This document shows positions 23,201 through 35,300 of a stretch of DNA of 64,000 bases, one piece after another; positions within the stretch are counted from its first letter, which is position 1, and each line of letters opens with the position of its first letter. The notes under the pieces are model-generated. The model did no database searches, was not told the DNA's origin, and was given only the letters and a program-made list of their open reading frames with translations. Made by a program: the position numbers and the translations under genes. This DNA is from Gymnothorax reevesii. Its lineage: Eukaryota; Chordata; Actinopteri; Anguilliformes; Muraenidae. Where the stretch lies: assembly GCA_029721435.1 (NCBI GenBank), contig CM056583.1, forward strand, positions 91,009,620 through 91,073,619, read 5' to 3'.

Positions 23201-24559
23201 TTTGACTGGGACTGCAGCGATGGCTCTTTCTTTCAGCAGCAGCGGTGAAGAGTTTTGACTGGGACCGCAGCGATGGCTCTTTCTTTCAGCAGCAGCAGTG
23301 AAGAGTTTTGACTGGGACCGCAGCGATGGCTCTTTCTTTCAGCAGCAGCGGTGAAGAGTTTTGACTGGGACCGCAGCGATGGCTCTTTCTTTCAGCAGCA
23401 GCAGTGAAGAGTTTTGACTGGGACCACAGCGATGGCTCTTTCTTTCAGCAGCAGCAGTGAAGAGTTTTGACTGGGACCGCAGCGATGGCTCTCTCTTTCA
23501 GCAGCAGCGGTGAAGAGTTTTGACTGGGACCGCAGCGATGGCTCTTTCTTTCAGCAGCAGCAGTGAGGAGTTTTGACTGGGACCGCAGCGATGGCTCTTT
23601 CTTTCAGCAGCAGCAGTGAAGAGTTTTGACTGGGACCGCAGCGATGGCTCTTTCTTTCAGCAGCAGCGGTGAAGAGTTTTGACTGGGACCGCAGCGATGG
23701 CTCTTTCTTTCAGCAGCAGCAGTGAAGAGTTTTGACTGGGACCGCAGCGATGGCTCTTTCTTTCAGCAGCAGCAGTGAAGAGTTTTGACTGGGACCGCAG
23801 CGATGGCTCTTTCTTTCAGCAGCAGCAGTGAAGAGTTTTGACTGGGACCGCAGCGATGGCTCTTTCTTTCAGCAGCAGCGGTGAAGAGTTTTGACTGGGA
23901 CCGCAGCGATGGCTCTTTCTTTCAGCAGCAGCAGTGAAGAGTTTTGACTGGGACCGCAGCGATGGCTCTTTCTTTCAGCAGCAGCAGTGAGGAGTTTTGA
24001 CTGGGACCGCAGCGATGGCTCTTTCTTTCAGCAGCAGCAGTGAAGAGTTTTGACTGGGACCGCAGCGATGGCTCTTTCTTTCAGCAGCAGCGGTGAAGAG
24101 TTTTGACTGGGACCGCAGCGATGGCTCTTTCTTTCAGCAGCAGCAGTGAAGAGTTTTGACTGGGACCGCAGCGATGGCTCTTTCTTTCAGCAGCAGCAGT
24201 GAAGAGTTTTGACTGGGACCGCAGCGATGGCTCTTTCTTTCAGCAGCAGCAGTGAAGAGTTTTGACTGGGACCGCAGCGATGGCTCTTTCTTTCAGCAGC
24301 AGCGGTGAAGAGTTTTGACTGGGACCGCAGCGATGGCTCTTTCTTTCAGCAGCAGCAGTGAAGAGTTTTGACTGGGACCGCAGCGATGGCTCTTTCTTTC
24401 AGCAGCAGCAGTGAAGAGTTTTGACTGGGACCGCAGCGATGGCTCTTTCTTTCAGCAGCAGCAGTGAAGAGTTTTGACTGGGACCGCAGCGATGGCTCTT
24501 TCTTTCAGCAGCAGCAGTGAAGAGTTTTGACTGGGACCGCAGCGATGGCTCTTTCTTTC
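20256..24559 (+). repeat. 53-bp satellite array, about 81 copies, with 22-monomer higher-order repeat
   Basis: The unit contains GAGTTTTGACTGGGACCGC, AGCGATGGCTCTTTCTTTC and (CAG)3-4. Phase is exact: TGACTGGG at 20341 and 24528 are 79 x 53 bp apart, so no net indel occurred over 79 units. Variant monomers recur at 1166 bp (22 x 53): the double GAGACACTTGC variant at 20558, 21724 and 22890; ACCAGAG at 21568 and 22734; GGGACTGCAG at 22042 and 23208; TTTTGTCTGGG near 21929 and 23095; GACCACAGC near 22257 and 23423. This is a true higher-order repeat, clearest from about 21.3 to 23.5 kb. 53 is not a multiple of three and frames close quickly. Confidence 0.97.
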
Positions 24560-24837
24560 GCTGGATCATGCAGCTGTTCATCATCAGGATTTTCCCCCCC
24601 TGCTGCGCCTGTGTCCCTCCCCCCTTCCCTTCAGCAGCTCTGATCCATGGGCTCTCTGGTGCAATAAATCACAGTAATGCACCGGAGCTGGGCTGTGCTG
24701 CAGAGGGCTGTGGAGATAGATCGCGGAGGCAGGTGGAGTGCGTGGGAGGGGGAGGAGTGGGGTTGCAGAGGGGGGCAGTGGGAGGGGCCAGCAGGTGTCC
24801 AATCCTGCCTATTTCTTGCTGCTTTTTACCTGAGTGT
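24560..24837. other. No gene recognised, G-rich on the plus strand
   Basis: GGAGGGGGAGGAG-type tracts and a C-rich segment. Open frames on both strands carry no motif. Confidence 0.35.
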
Positions 24838-25034
24838 GGGGGTGGGACTTTTTTTTTTATTTATTTATTTTTTTTCTATCCCGCCACCACCCCCCCACTT
24901 TGGAGGACAACTTTATTAATTTAATCAGTTATATAATTAAGTATGAATCCTCCTACCATCACCCAACAAAACACACACCCACGAAAAACAAAAAAATAAA
25001 AAATAAAAAAATAAAAAAATGGGGGTGGGACTTT
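24838..25034 (-). mobile_element. Small retroposon-like insertion with 14-bp target duplication
   Basis: GGGGGTGGGACTTT occurs at 24838-24851 and 25021-25034 as a perfect 14-bp direct repeat. It flanks a 169-bp insert that begins with a T-run and has an A-rich (AAAAAAT)n end. On the minus strand the insert contains AATAAAG and ends in an A-rich tail next to the left repeat, as expected for LINE-mediated retroposition. The source transcript is unknown. Confidence 0.6.
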
Positions 25035-26008
25035 GGTAATGATTGACGGGAGGGGTTTGTGATTTAGGAGTGAGCACTGGCAGAGTGACTGCAGTGGCAA
25101 TGACATGATGGGAAGACTGCAGGGCTGACATGGTGTGCACATACTACACATGTATGTACATACTGGTTTACATTTACACTTTTAACTCCAATACAACATC
25201 ATCGAGTCTGGTATAGCCTTCCTGTTTTTTTCTTTTGTTTTTTTCAGAAAAGATATCTTGCATTTGATCAGAGAAGCTGTACAGTATCACGATTTACAGA
25301 GAAGGGTAACCAGGTAACCCTGCATTTTCCACTGATATGGACCACGATTACCCAAATTAGCAGGCTTTTTCAAATGTCATGTGATGCATTCCCTTCACAA
25401 CCATCAGATTGATGTAACTCTTATTGGCTCAATCTCAGCACCCATGCCACAGATGATCCTCTTCTATTTGACATCATCAAACTGCGGACAAAGTGTTTGT
25501 GTTGACAGAGCCGTAACTGCTGCCTGACATGGTCCTGGAGGGCCGCTGTGTGTTCAGGTACTTGATTCCTGTAATAATTTTCTTGTCTAAATGAGCATTA
25601 GGCTGTAAACGCAATCACTGGTTCACTTGCGGATTTGATTTAAGCACGTTCCTGTTTGGTTTTTGAGGTTTATTCCCCGGTCTTGTTGAGAGATGTTCTA
25701 CAGTCTCGCTGTGGTTGGCTTGAGCATACATCATTCACACCTCATTTTCCATCCAAAATAATGCGCAAAAATACACAATGGCAATATATTTTTCCCACAA
25801 TAAACAAGTACATGCAGTGTGATTAGTCAAACATGGCCGTCCTCTTGCATCGCTGCCGCAGATCATTTTATACTGGGGGTCCTGAGGACCTTCTGCTGCA
25901 GAGAGGAGACAGATTGTGCAGAGCAGGGGATAGATTTGCATGGCATACTTGCTGATATTGAATGAAAAGTTGGGTTTGTGTATGTATGTGTGTGTGTGTG
26001 TCTGTGTG

Positions 26009-26040
<32 letters not shown>

Positions 26041-27239
26041 TGCTGGCGTGCGGTTGGGAGGGTCTGCAAAACTGAAACCCTGAATCCTCTGTGGACTCCA
26101 GATTTAACGTAAATTCCTGCGTGGCACCCCGGACCCCGACCGCCTGGTATCTAAATCAGCATTGTTCTGACCTCATTAAGGAAGGGGTGCGGGAGCCTAT
26201 CTTCTGTCTGTCCACATCCCCCAGAGCATGTGAATTTATTACAATATGAGTCGGGAGAGGGGGAAGAGAATCCTTAAATTTAAGAATAGCATCCATTTGA
26301 ACACCAATAAATCTGCGGCGACGGTTTGTTTGTTTTGATTTATTGTAATGCAGAAGGGAGATCGTCTGCACTTACAGGGAGGTGTTGGCAGATATAAAAG
26401 ATGCAAATCTAAAACCGTGAGGAAGTTACACCACTGCTGCAGTTTCAGGAGGAACAGAGCAGGGACGCTACAATAGAACAGATATACGGACGAGAGTTTT
26501 GAGGTGCACATGGTGGCCCTATTATGCCACCAGATGCACAGCTAATTAGCCATTATGAGCCAATTCAAAATCTCCCCTTCCTGACATCACAAGTGGCAGT
26601 GAGCACCCAGAATAATGAAATCTGATTGGCTGCTTGGCTGAAGGTGGTCAGTTCTTCTTGCCTCTGGTTGGTTACGTCCCCATGTGATATCAAGAGGGAA
26701 AAGATCTTGAAATGGCTGGTAATAACAAACTGGCTGTGCTCCTGGTGACATAATAGGGGACCTTTAGGTGTGTTTGTGTACCCAAGTCTGGAAGTATAAT
26801 TTCTGCGTAAAATATGCATGCAAGCGCAAAAAATGATGCCAATTTATGTTTCTGTGTCCTTTGTCTGTGTGTGTGTGTATATTGAGCATCAACACTTATT
26901 TTATTCCTTTATCGATAGATTGGGTAGTTTAAAAGCTGAGAATCACAGAGAAAGTTTATGGTTTCTGAAATAAATTGATTCTTTTAGACCTACTATTTAG
27001 AGCAATGCTTTGTCATTAAATCTTTCAATTGATAGCAAAGCCTGATTTTCATCAGCCATTACCTCAGTAACATCACAAAATCTTTTATCTAACCAGGAAA
27101 AGTTCCACTGACAACATGATTCAGTATTTCAGGAACACCCTGGGAGAAATGCCTGATACAGCTTATGCAAACGGTTGGCGTAATATTTTAAAGTATATCC
27201 AACATTTCATTTTTTGAGTGCAACTGTACATTAAGAGGG
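25035..27239. other. Mostly unassigned; TG/CGTG microsatellite at 25988-26043
   Basis: Contains a hAT-like fragment near 25528 (GGTCCTGGAGGGCCGC) and a compound (TG)n(CGTG)n microsatellite. The segment 26150-26420 is free of obvious repeats and holds several ATTA/TAAT cores; it is a candidate conserved non-coding element only by absence of other explanations. Confidence 0.35.
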
Positions 27240-27395
27240 ACAGAGGGATACAGGGTAACACTCGTTGAGCAACTTTTGGGTTCAGGTTATTGTTCAAGGG
27301 CCCAGAAAAAGACCAACAGGGGACTTCAACCAGCAACTCTTCGATTACTATTCAAACAATCTAACACCAGGCTACCCTGCCACCCATGCCATGTT
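27240..27395 (-). mobile_element. tRNA-derived SINE fragment
   Basis: On the minus strand the sequence reads GGCAGGGTAGCCTGGTGTTAG (A-box-like) ... GCTGGTTGAAGTCCCC (B-box-like) ... GGGCCCTTGAACAA. This is the order of the common fish tRNA-headed SINE, whose body carries GGGCCCTTGAGCAA. No tail or TSD was identified. Confidence 0.6.
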
Positions 27396-27599
27396 AGCAT
27401 GCTAATGCAGCACTGGAGAAACCACTTTCATTATATAAAGCACGACTTTGCTGTTTAATGAGGCAAGGTGCTACACTGTAAAGTGGAAAGTGTAGCACTT
27501 GAAAGAAAGATCTAGCTAAGGCTTATAATAAGGCCCGCATCCCAGGGTTGTCTCTTTAATGTGCTCAATACTGTTCAATAAAGCAGTTTGCTAAGGACT

Positions 27600-27886
27600 G
27601 TTGGAGCGCCTGTTTCTTTAGCTTTGTTCTTAATTAGCTAGCCCGCGGAGGATGGGCTCCCCCACTATGGCCGGGTTCCTCCTGAGATTTCTTCCCACTG
27701 GGGAGTTTTTTCTCACCACTGTTGGAGGATTTTTCTCCCTACTGGGAGTTTTTTGCCTCATTTGCTGTAGTGGGGAATAGGCTGGGCACTGCCTTTTTAT
27801 TTCTTTAAACTCTCACTGTAAAGCGTCTTTGTGACAGTCTCTGTGAAAAGCGCTATACAAAATAAATTGAATTGAATTGAAAAATT
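27600..27886 (+). mobile_element. L2-type LINE 3' end
   Basis: Contains GCCGGGTTCCTCCTGAGATT, CTCACCACTG and TGTGAAAAGCGCTATACAAA, followed by a short GAATT-repeat tail. This conserved 3' end is typical of fish CR1/L2-clade LINEs. No coding part is attached, so it is a 5'-truncated copy. Confidence 0.75.
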
Positions 27887-28089
27887 AAGCAGGAGAGGCC
27901 AATGTTTATATGTATATACAGTTGTGCTCAAAAGTTTGCATATTCTAGCTGAAGTTCTGAAATGTTGCCAATTATTTTGAAAATATGACTCATCATGCAA
28001 AAAACTTGTCTTTTATTTAAGGATAGTGATCATGTGAAGTTATTCATCATCACATAGGTGTTTGGCTCCTTTGTAAATTATAATGAGAA

Positions 28090-28960
28090 CTGAAATCTAT
28101 GAAGAGTATTGTTTTCCAGCATATCTGGGTCTGGAGAAGAAGATTTTTAAAATTTCAGTGAATTTGACCACTTTTAGCCCCGCCCCTCAGAGCCCCTCGA
28201 TGTGGGCATCATACAATTCACATTTTTGGTACATACTTGACCAAGGAATGTTCCTGCAAAATTTCATTGAAATCGGATCAGCAGTTTCTGAAAAGAAGTC
28301 GAAGATGTATTGACCAGTATTAGCCCCGCCCCTCAGAGCCCCTGGGGGTGGGCACCATATAATTCACCATTTTTGTGCAGATTTGACCAAGGAAGGTTCC
28401 TGCAAAAAGAAATTGAAATCGAATCAGTGGTTTTTGAGAAGAAGTCAAAAATGTATTGACCACATTTAGCCCCGCCCCTCAGAGTACCTGGGGGTGGGCC
28501 CCATATAACTCATATTTTTGGTACATATTTGATCAAGGAAAGTTCCTGCAAATTTAATTGAAATCGGATCAGCGGTTTCTGAGAAGTGGAAAATGCATTT
28601 ACCAGTTTTAGCCCCGCCCCTTGGAGCCCCTGGGGGTGGGCACCAAATAATTCATAATTTTGGTGTATGTTTGACCAAGGAAGGTTCCTGCAAAATGTAA
28701 TTGAAATTGGATTGGTGGTTTCTAAGAAGAAGTCAAAAATGTATTGACCACTTTTAGAATTTTGGTGCATATTTGACTAAGGGAGGTTCCTGCAAAATTT
28801 TATTGAAATCGGATCAGCGGTTTCTAAGAAGAAGTGGAAAATGTAAATTCTTTCCGGACATACGACGGACGACGCACAACGGACTTCGATGGGCAAAAGG
28901 CAATTAGAATTGGTCACTTTGAGATTTCGTCTCTGGTGACCTAAAAATCCACATGCTACC
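28090..28960 (+). repeat. 146-bp tandem block, about 4.5 copies, with an adjoining non-repeated tail
   Basis: TTAGCCCCGCCCCTCAGAG recurs at 28174, 28320, 28466 and 28608 (degenerate at 28753). Each copy continues through GGTTCCTGCAAA and GATCAGCGGTTTCTGAGAAG. The block ends with CCGGACATACGACGGACGAC and GGTCACTTTGAGA. This matches dispersed fish repeats with internal tandem units. The superfamily is not identified. Confidence 0.7.
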
Positions 28961-28984
28961 TCCAGGGAAATACACGATGCCCAG

Positions 28985-29365
28985 GAAATAGATGGTGTGC
29001 TCATTTCAAAGAACACAATAAGGAGGTACTTAAAAAATGAGCTCCGTGGTCGAGTTGCTAGAAGGAAGGCATTATTGTGCCTCACAAAAAAGCCCCCTAA
29101 AAATATGCCAGACAACTCCCTGACACACCTTAAACTGACAAGACCAAAATAGGACTTTGCGGTCACAACCATAAGCACTATGTTTGGAGAGCAGTCAACA
29201 AGGCCCATAGTGAAAAATATACCATTCCCACTGAAAAGCATGGTGGTGGCTCTCTGATGTTTTGGGGGTGTGTGACCACTAAAGGCACAGGGGACCTTTT
29301 TAAAATTGATGGCAAGATGAATGCAGCATTCTGTCAGAAAATACTGGCAGACAGGAATTGGGGAT
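28985..29365 (+). pseudogene. Tc1-type transposase fragment
   Basis: One frame reads GVLISKNTIRRYLKNELRGR then VARRKALLCLTKKPP, up to a stop near 29151. A shifted frame continues NHKHYVWRAVNKAHSEKYTI and GGGSLMFWGCVTTKGTGDLF then KIDGKMNAAFCQKIL. The HGGGSxMFWGC motif and the following GTG.L.KIDG are diagnostic of Tc1 transposases. It is broken by a stop and frameshift and lacks the C-terminal catalytic part. Confidence 0.8.
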
Positions 29366-29373
29366 ATATATAC

Positions 29374-29420
29374 ACACTATACTATACTATACTATACTAT
29401 ACTATACTATACTATACTAT
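29374..29420. repeat. (ACTAT)n microsatellite
   Basis: About nine copies; a second short, imperfect tract lies at 29905-29928. Confidence 0.9.
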
Positions 29421-29897
29421 TGTTATGGCCCCAATTTGTTATTACATTTATGACAGCAAGGGATGACAGACACAATATTAAAACTTAAACACATTTAATT
29501 TAACAAAGGCAACTAACAACACACTACTCTACCTTACAGACCAAGATTGATTATATACGAAAACAGAAATATTTTCAGTCGCTTTGCTGGGTTGCTTGGT
29601 GATGTCCTGGGTGAGGAAAATGCTCTAACACAGGAAAAAATCCTCTAAAGGCTTCACAGGTCTTGAACAGAATGACAGGTCTGGTCACATGTATCCTTCT
29701 CCTTGCAATTTCTCCTACTACTTTACTGTCTCAATTCTCCCCCTTATATACCCTTTTGCAGACCCCTCCCACCTTTTAGGCTTTTTAAAATTTTTCTGTG
29801 GGACTTGCCCCAGACATGCCCAGAACATGTCCAAACCTAGCTCCATTCTGGGCTAAACAAAAAAAGGTAAATACTGCCATCCTGTGGCCTATATTCA
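29421..29897. mobile_element. Possible solo LTR inside the ACTAT microsatellite
   Basis: The segment begins TGTTATGGCCCCAATTTG and ends CTATATTCA, with a TATA-like CTTATATACCC near 29743. TG...CA ends and flanking ACTAT tracts on both sides suggest an insertion. A clear TSD cannot be read because the flank is repetitive. Confidence 0.25.
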
Positions 29898-29929
29898 CAT
29901 TACACTATACTATACTGTACTATACTATG

Positions 29930-30636
29930 CACTAGAATTTCATGCTGAAATGAAGAAAACTTGTGGTCAAGCAGTTAATGATCCCAGAAATATACAGTTT
30001 TGACCCCTAGCCATTTTTAATTTTCAGTATTATTTTTTTTTTTACAGTTTTACAGTTTCAATGCTGAATTTTAATGAATTTTTTAATGTTTGCAGCTCTT
30101 TTTCTCTATCAAAATCATGAAAATAAACTGAAATATGGTGTAATTCTAAATGCTACAAGTGTTTTGACTCAGTGTAGCCATTCCCTTTCTCTCTGCGAAG
30201 CTGCAATCTTGAATTACAAAGCCTGAAATAAGGTAAAACATGAATAGCTAGATTAGGCCTCTGCACAAAGGGGTCAAAAGCAATTGTCTGTAAAGTTCAG
30301 GGAGGTTCATGCAGGTGTTGATAGTCACCTTCTTCAATTTTGCAGAAGCTTTGGTGATTTCATGTCCCTACCTTAACTTGAAAATTCCCCAAATTTTTTG
30401 GCCCTACCTGCACCTGTTTGGGTTTTAGGGGTCAATCAAGTGAAAGCTGAAAAAGGGCCGAAAATACCAAATTATCATAATTTTATTTTTGGGTTGCTAT
30501 TATTAACTGCATGAACTTTATCCCAAAGTAAAAGTTGGAAAATTGAATTATAGGGGGGATGGTCAGTGGAATGAGCAATTTTCGGCCTGGGATCTTCTTC
30601 ATGCAACATATAGGGGGCGCTCCAATTTGGCCACAA
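29930..30636. other. No gene recognised
   Basis: AT-rich unassigned sequence. Confidence 0.4.
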
Positions 30637-32018
30637 TCCCCAAATCATCCCTGACCCCCCCCCATCCCTCCCCATCCCCATACCATCCCTGACCCTCCGG
30701 CCCTCTCCTATCCCCAAACCATCCCTGACCCCCCTGTCCCTCTCCTATCCCCAAACCATCCCTGACCCCCCTGTCCCTCTCCTATCCCCAAACCATCCCT
30801 GACCCCCCCCCTTTCCTCCTCTATCCCCAAATCATCCCTGACCCCCCGTCCCTCTCTTATCCCCAAACCATCCCTGACCCCCCTGTCCCTCTCCTATCCC
30901 CAAACCATCCCTGACCCCCCTGTCCCTCTCCTATCCCCAAACCATCCCTGACCCCCTTGTCCCTCTCCTATCCCCAAACCATCCCTGACCCCCCCGTCCC
31001 TCCCCTATCCCCAAACCATCCCTGACCCCCCGTCCCTCTCCTATCCCCAAACCATCCCTGACCCCCCTGTCCCTCTCCTATCCCCAAACCATCCCTGAAC
31101 TCCTGTCCCTCTCCTATCCCCAAACCATCCCTGACCCCCCTGTCCCTCCCCTATCCCCAAATCATCCCAGACCCCCCCCCCCCCGTTCCTCCTCTATCCC
31201 CAAATCATCCCTGACCCCCCGTCCCTCTCTTATCCCCAAATCATCCCTGACCCCTCGTCCCTCTCTTATCCCCAAACCATCCCTGACCCCCCCGTCCCTC
31301 TCCTATCCCCAAACCATCCCTGACCCCCCTGTCCCTCTCCTATCCCCAAACCATCCCTGACCCCCCTGTCCCTCTCCTATCCCCAAACCATCCCTGACCC
31401 TCCCCCCCGTCCCTCTCCTATCCCCAAACCATCCCTGACCCTCCCCGTCCCTCTCCTATCCCCAAACCATCCCTGACCCTCCCCCCCGTCCCTCTCCTCT
31501 CCCCAAACCATCCCTGACCCCCTCGTCCACCTCCTATCCCCAAACCATCCCTGACCCCCTCGTCCCTCTCCTATCCCCAAACCATCCCTGACCCCCCCGT
31601 CCCTCTCCTATCCCCAAACCATCCCTGACCCCCTCGTCCACCTCCTATCCCCAAACCATCCCTGACCCCCCCCGTCCCTTTATCCCCAAACCATCCCTGA
31701 CCCCCTCGTCCACCTCCTATCCCCAAACCATCCCTGACCCCCCCCCCGTCCCTCTCCTATCCCCAAACCATCCCTGACCCCCCCATCCCTCTCCTATCCC
31801 CAAACCATCCCTGACCCCCCCCCCGTCCCTTTATCCCCAAACCATCCCTGACCCCCAGTCCCTCCCCTATCCCAAAACCATCCCTGAGCGCCCCACCCCT
31901 CCCCTATCCTCAAAACATCCCTGACCTCCCCGTCCCTCTATCCCAAAACCATCCCTCACCCCCCCATCCCTCCCCTGTCTCCAAACCATCTCAGACCGCC
32001 CAATATCCCCTCCCCTCC
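30637..32018. repeat. C-rich minisatellite of about 37 bp, about 37 copies
   Basis: The unit is built of CCCCAAACCATCCCTGACC, a variable C-run, then GTCCCTCTCCTAT. Unit length varies, mainly through the C-run. The minus strand is strongly G-rich, with repeated runs of three or more G. Glycine-rich minus-strand frames are by-products. Confidence 0.95.
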
Positions 32019-32399
32019 TAACCCTGCTAATTCCCTTTTGATGAGGCATGAGAAATTAATCCTATTTCCATGCTCTTATTGTTTCCTTGCCTCCAAACGC
32101 AAGATCAGGAGGAGCAGATCGGCGACTTCTGTTGCCGCACGCACTCACAAAAGGGCCCTGCTGTGGGGGTACCCGTCTGTAGCCCGATGCAGCACCCCTT
32201 ATTCTGCCTCATTAAGGGACTGTCAGTGACCACATGCCCGAAATCCCACAGACAGACAGAAGCAAGGAAGGGGGGGGGGGGGGGACAGAACTGGTTAGCG
32301 TGGGAGCAGGAGCTTTGCTCTTCATAAGTACAGTATGGCTGTTTCTTAAAAACTGAGCAATGGGAGAGGTGCGGTTCAGACCGCTAATGTAGTGAAAAA

Positions 32400-35300
32400 C
32401 GAGTACACCTGCAGATATTACAGCAGGACACGAGTGCACGTGCACATATTACAGCAGGACACGAGTGCACGTGCACATATTACAGCAGAATACGAGTACA
32501 CGTGCACAAATTACCGCAGGATAGGAGTACACGTGCACATATTGCAGCAGGATACGAGTACACGTGCACAAATTACCGCAGGATACGAGTACACGTGCAC
32601 ATATTGCAGCAGGATACGAGTACACGTGCACATATTGCAGCAGGATACGAGTACACCTGCACATATCGCAGCAGGATACGAGTACACCTGCACATATTGC
32701 AGCAGGACACGAGTACTCATGCACATATTACAGTAGGATACAAGTACACCTGCACATATTACAGCAGGACACGAGTACACGAGCACATATTGCAGCAGGA
32801 TACGCGTACACGTGCACATATTGCAGCAGGATATGAGTACACCTGCACATATTGCAGCAGGACACAAGTACACGTGCACATATTGCAGCAGGACACGAGT
32901 ACACGTGCACATATTGCAGCAGGATACGAGTACACGAGCACATATTGCAGCAGGATACGTGTACACGAGCACATTTTGCAGCAGAATACGCGTACACGTG
33001 CACATATTGCAGCAGGATATGAGTACACCTGCACATATTGCAGCAGGATACGAGTACACCTGCACATATTGCAGCAGGATACGAGTACACGAGCACATAT
33101 TGCAGCGGGACACGAGTACACGTGCACATTTTGCAGCGGGATACGAGTACACGTGCACATATTGCAACGGGATACGAGTACACCTGCACATATTGCAGCA
33201 GGACACGAGTACACGTGCACATATTGCAGCAGGATACGCGTACACGTGCACATATTGCAGCAGGATATGAGTACACGAGCACATATTGCAGCAGGATACG
33301 AGTACACCTGCACATATTGCAGCAGGACACGAGTACTCATGCACATATTACAGTAGGATACAAGTACACCTGCACATATTACAGCAGGATACGAGTACAC
33401 GAGCACATATTGCAGCAGGATACGCGTACACGTGCACATATTGCAGCAGGACATGAGTACACATGCACACATTACAGCAGGACACGAGTACACGTGCACA
33501 TATTGCAGCAGGATACGAGTACACGAGCACATATTGCAGCAGGATACGCGTACACGTGCACAAATTGCGGCAGGATATGAGTACACCTGCACATATTGCA
33601 GCAGGATACGAGTACACCTGCACATATTGCAGCAGGATACGAGTACACGAGCACATATTGCAGCGGGACACGAGTACACGTGCACATATTGCAGCGGGAT
33701 ACGAGTACACGTGCACATATTGCAACAGGATACGAGTACACCTGCACATATTGCAGCAGGACACGAGTACACGTGCACATATTGCAGCAGGATACGAGTA
33801 CACGTGCACATCCTACAGCAAAATACGAGAACAGATACACATATTACAGCAGGATACGAGTATTCATGCACATATTACAGTAGGATACAAGTACACCTGG
33901 ACATATTACAGCAGGATACGAGTACACGAGCACATATTGCAGCAGGATACGAGTACACCTGCACATATTGCAGCAGGATACGAGTACACCTGCACATATT
34001 GCAGCAGGATACGAGTACACCTGCACATATTGCAGCAGGACACAAGTACACCTGCACATATTGCAGCAGGACACGAGTTAACTTGAACATATTGCAGCAG
34101 GATACGAGTACACGAGCACATATTGCAGCGGGACACGAGTACACGTGCACATATTGCAGCGGGATACGAGTACACGTGCACATATTCCAGCAGGATACGA
34201 GTACACGTGCACATATTGGAACAGGATACGAGTACACCTGCACATATTGCAGCAGGATACGAGTACATGTGCACATATTGCAGCAGGACACGAGTACACC
34301 TGCACATATTACAGCAAAATACGAGAACAGACACACATATTACAGCAGGATACGAGTACTCATGCACATATTACAGCAGGAAACAAGTACACCTGCACAT
34401 ATTACAGCAGGATACCAGTACACCTGCACATATTGCAGCAGGATACGAGTACACCTGCACATATTGCAGCAGGATATGAGTACACCTGCACATATTACAG
34501 CAGGATACGAGTACACAAGCACATATTGCAGCAGGATACGAGTACACCTGCACATATTGCAGCAGGACACAAGGACACCTGCACATATTGCAGCAGGACA
34601 CGAGTACACTTGAACATATTGCAGCAGGATACGAGTACACGAGCACATATTGCAGCGGGACACGAGTACACGTGCACATATTGCAGCGGGATACGAGTGC
34701 ACCTGCACATATTCCAGCGGGATACGAGTACACGTGCACATATTGCAACAGGATACGAGTACACCTGCACATATTGCAGCAGGATACGAGTATACGTGCA
34801 CATATTGCAGCAGGACACGAGTACACCTGCACATATTACAGCAGGATACGAGTACACCTGCACATATTGCAGCAGGATACGAGTACACCTGCACATATTA
34901 CAGCAGGATACCAGTACACCTGCACATATTGCAGCAGGATACGAGTACACCTGCACATATTGCAGCAGGATATGAGTACACCTGCACATATTACAGCAGG
35001 ATACGAGTACACAAGCACATATTGCAGCAGGATACGAGTACACCTGCACATATTGCAGCAGGACACAAGGACACCTGCACATATTACAGCAGGATACGAG
35101 TACACAAGCACATATTGCAGCGGGACACGAGTACACGTGCACATATTGCAGCGGGATACGAGTGCACCTGCACATATTCCAGCGGGATACGAGTACACGT
35201 GCACATATTGCAACAGGATACGAGTACACCTGCACATATTGCAGCAGGATACGAGTATACGTGCACATATTGCAGCAGGACACGAGTACACCTGCACATA

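Larger units (their letters stand above)
27919..29365 (+). mobile_element. Tc1-type element relic interrupted by another repeat
   Basis: TA at 27917-27918 precedes CAGTTGTGCTCAAAAGTTTG, the terminus of a common fish Tc1 family. The left 160 bp follow that family. The element is then interrupted at about 28090-28960 by the 146-bp repeat block, and resumes with transposase sequence. The right TIR is missing; an ACTAT microsatellite takes its place. Confidence 0.65.

Noticed and set aside
24517..24924. 135-codon open frame after the 53-bp satellite
   Set aside because: Starts inside the satellite and runs through low-complexity G-rich and T-rich DNA; overlapping open frames occur on both strands.
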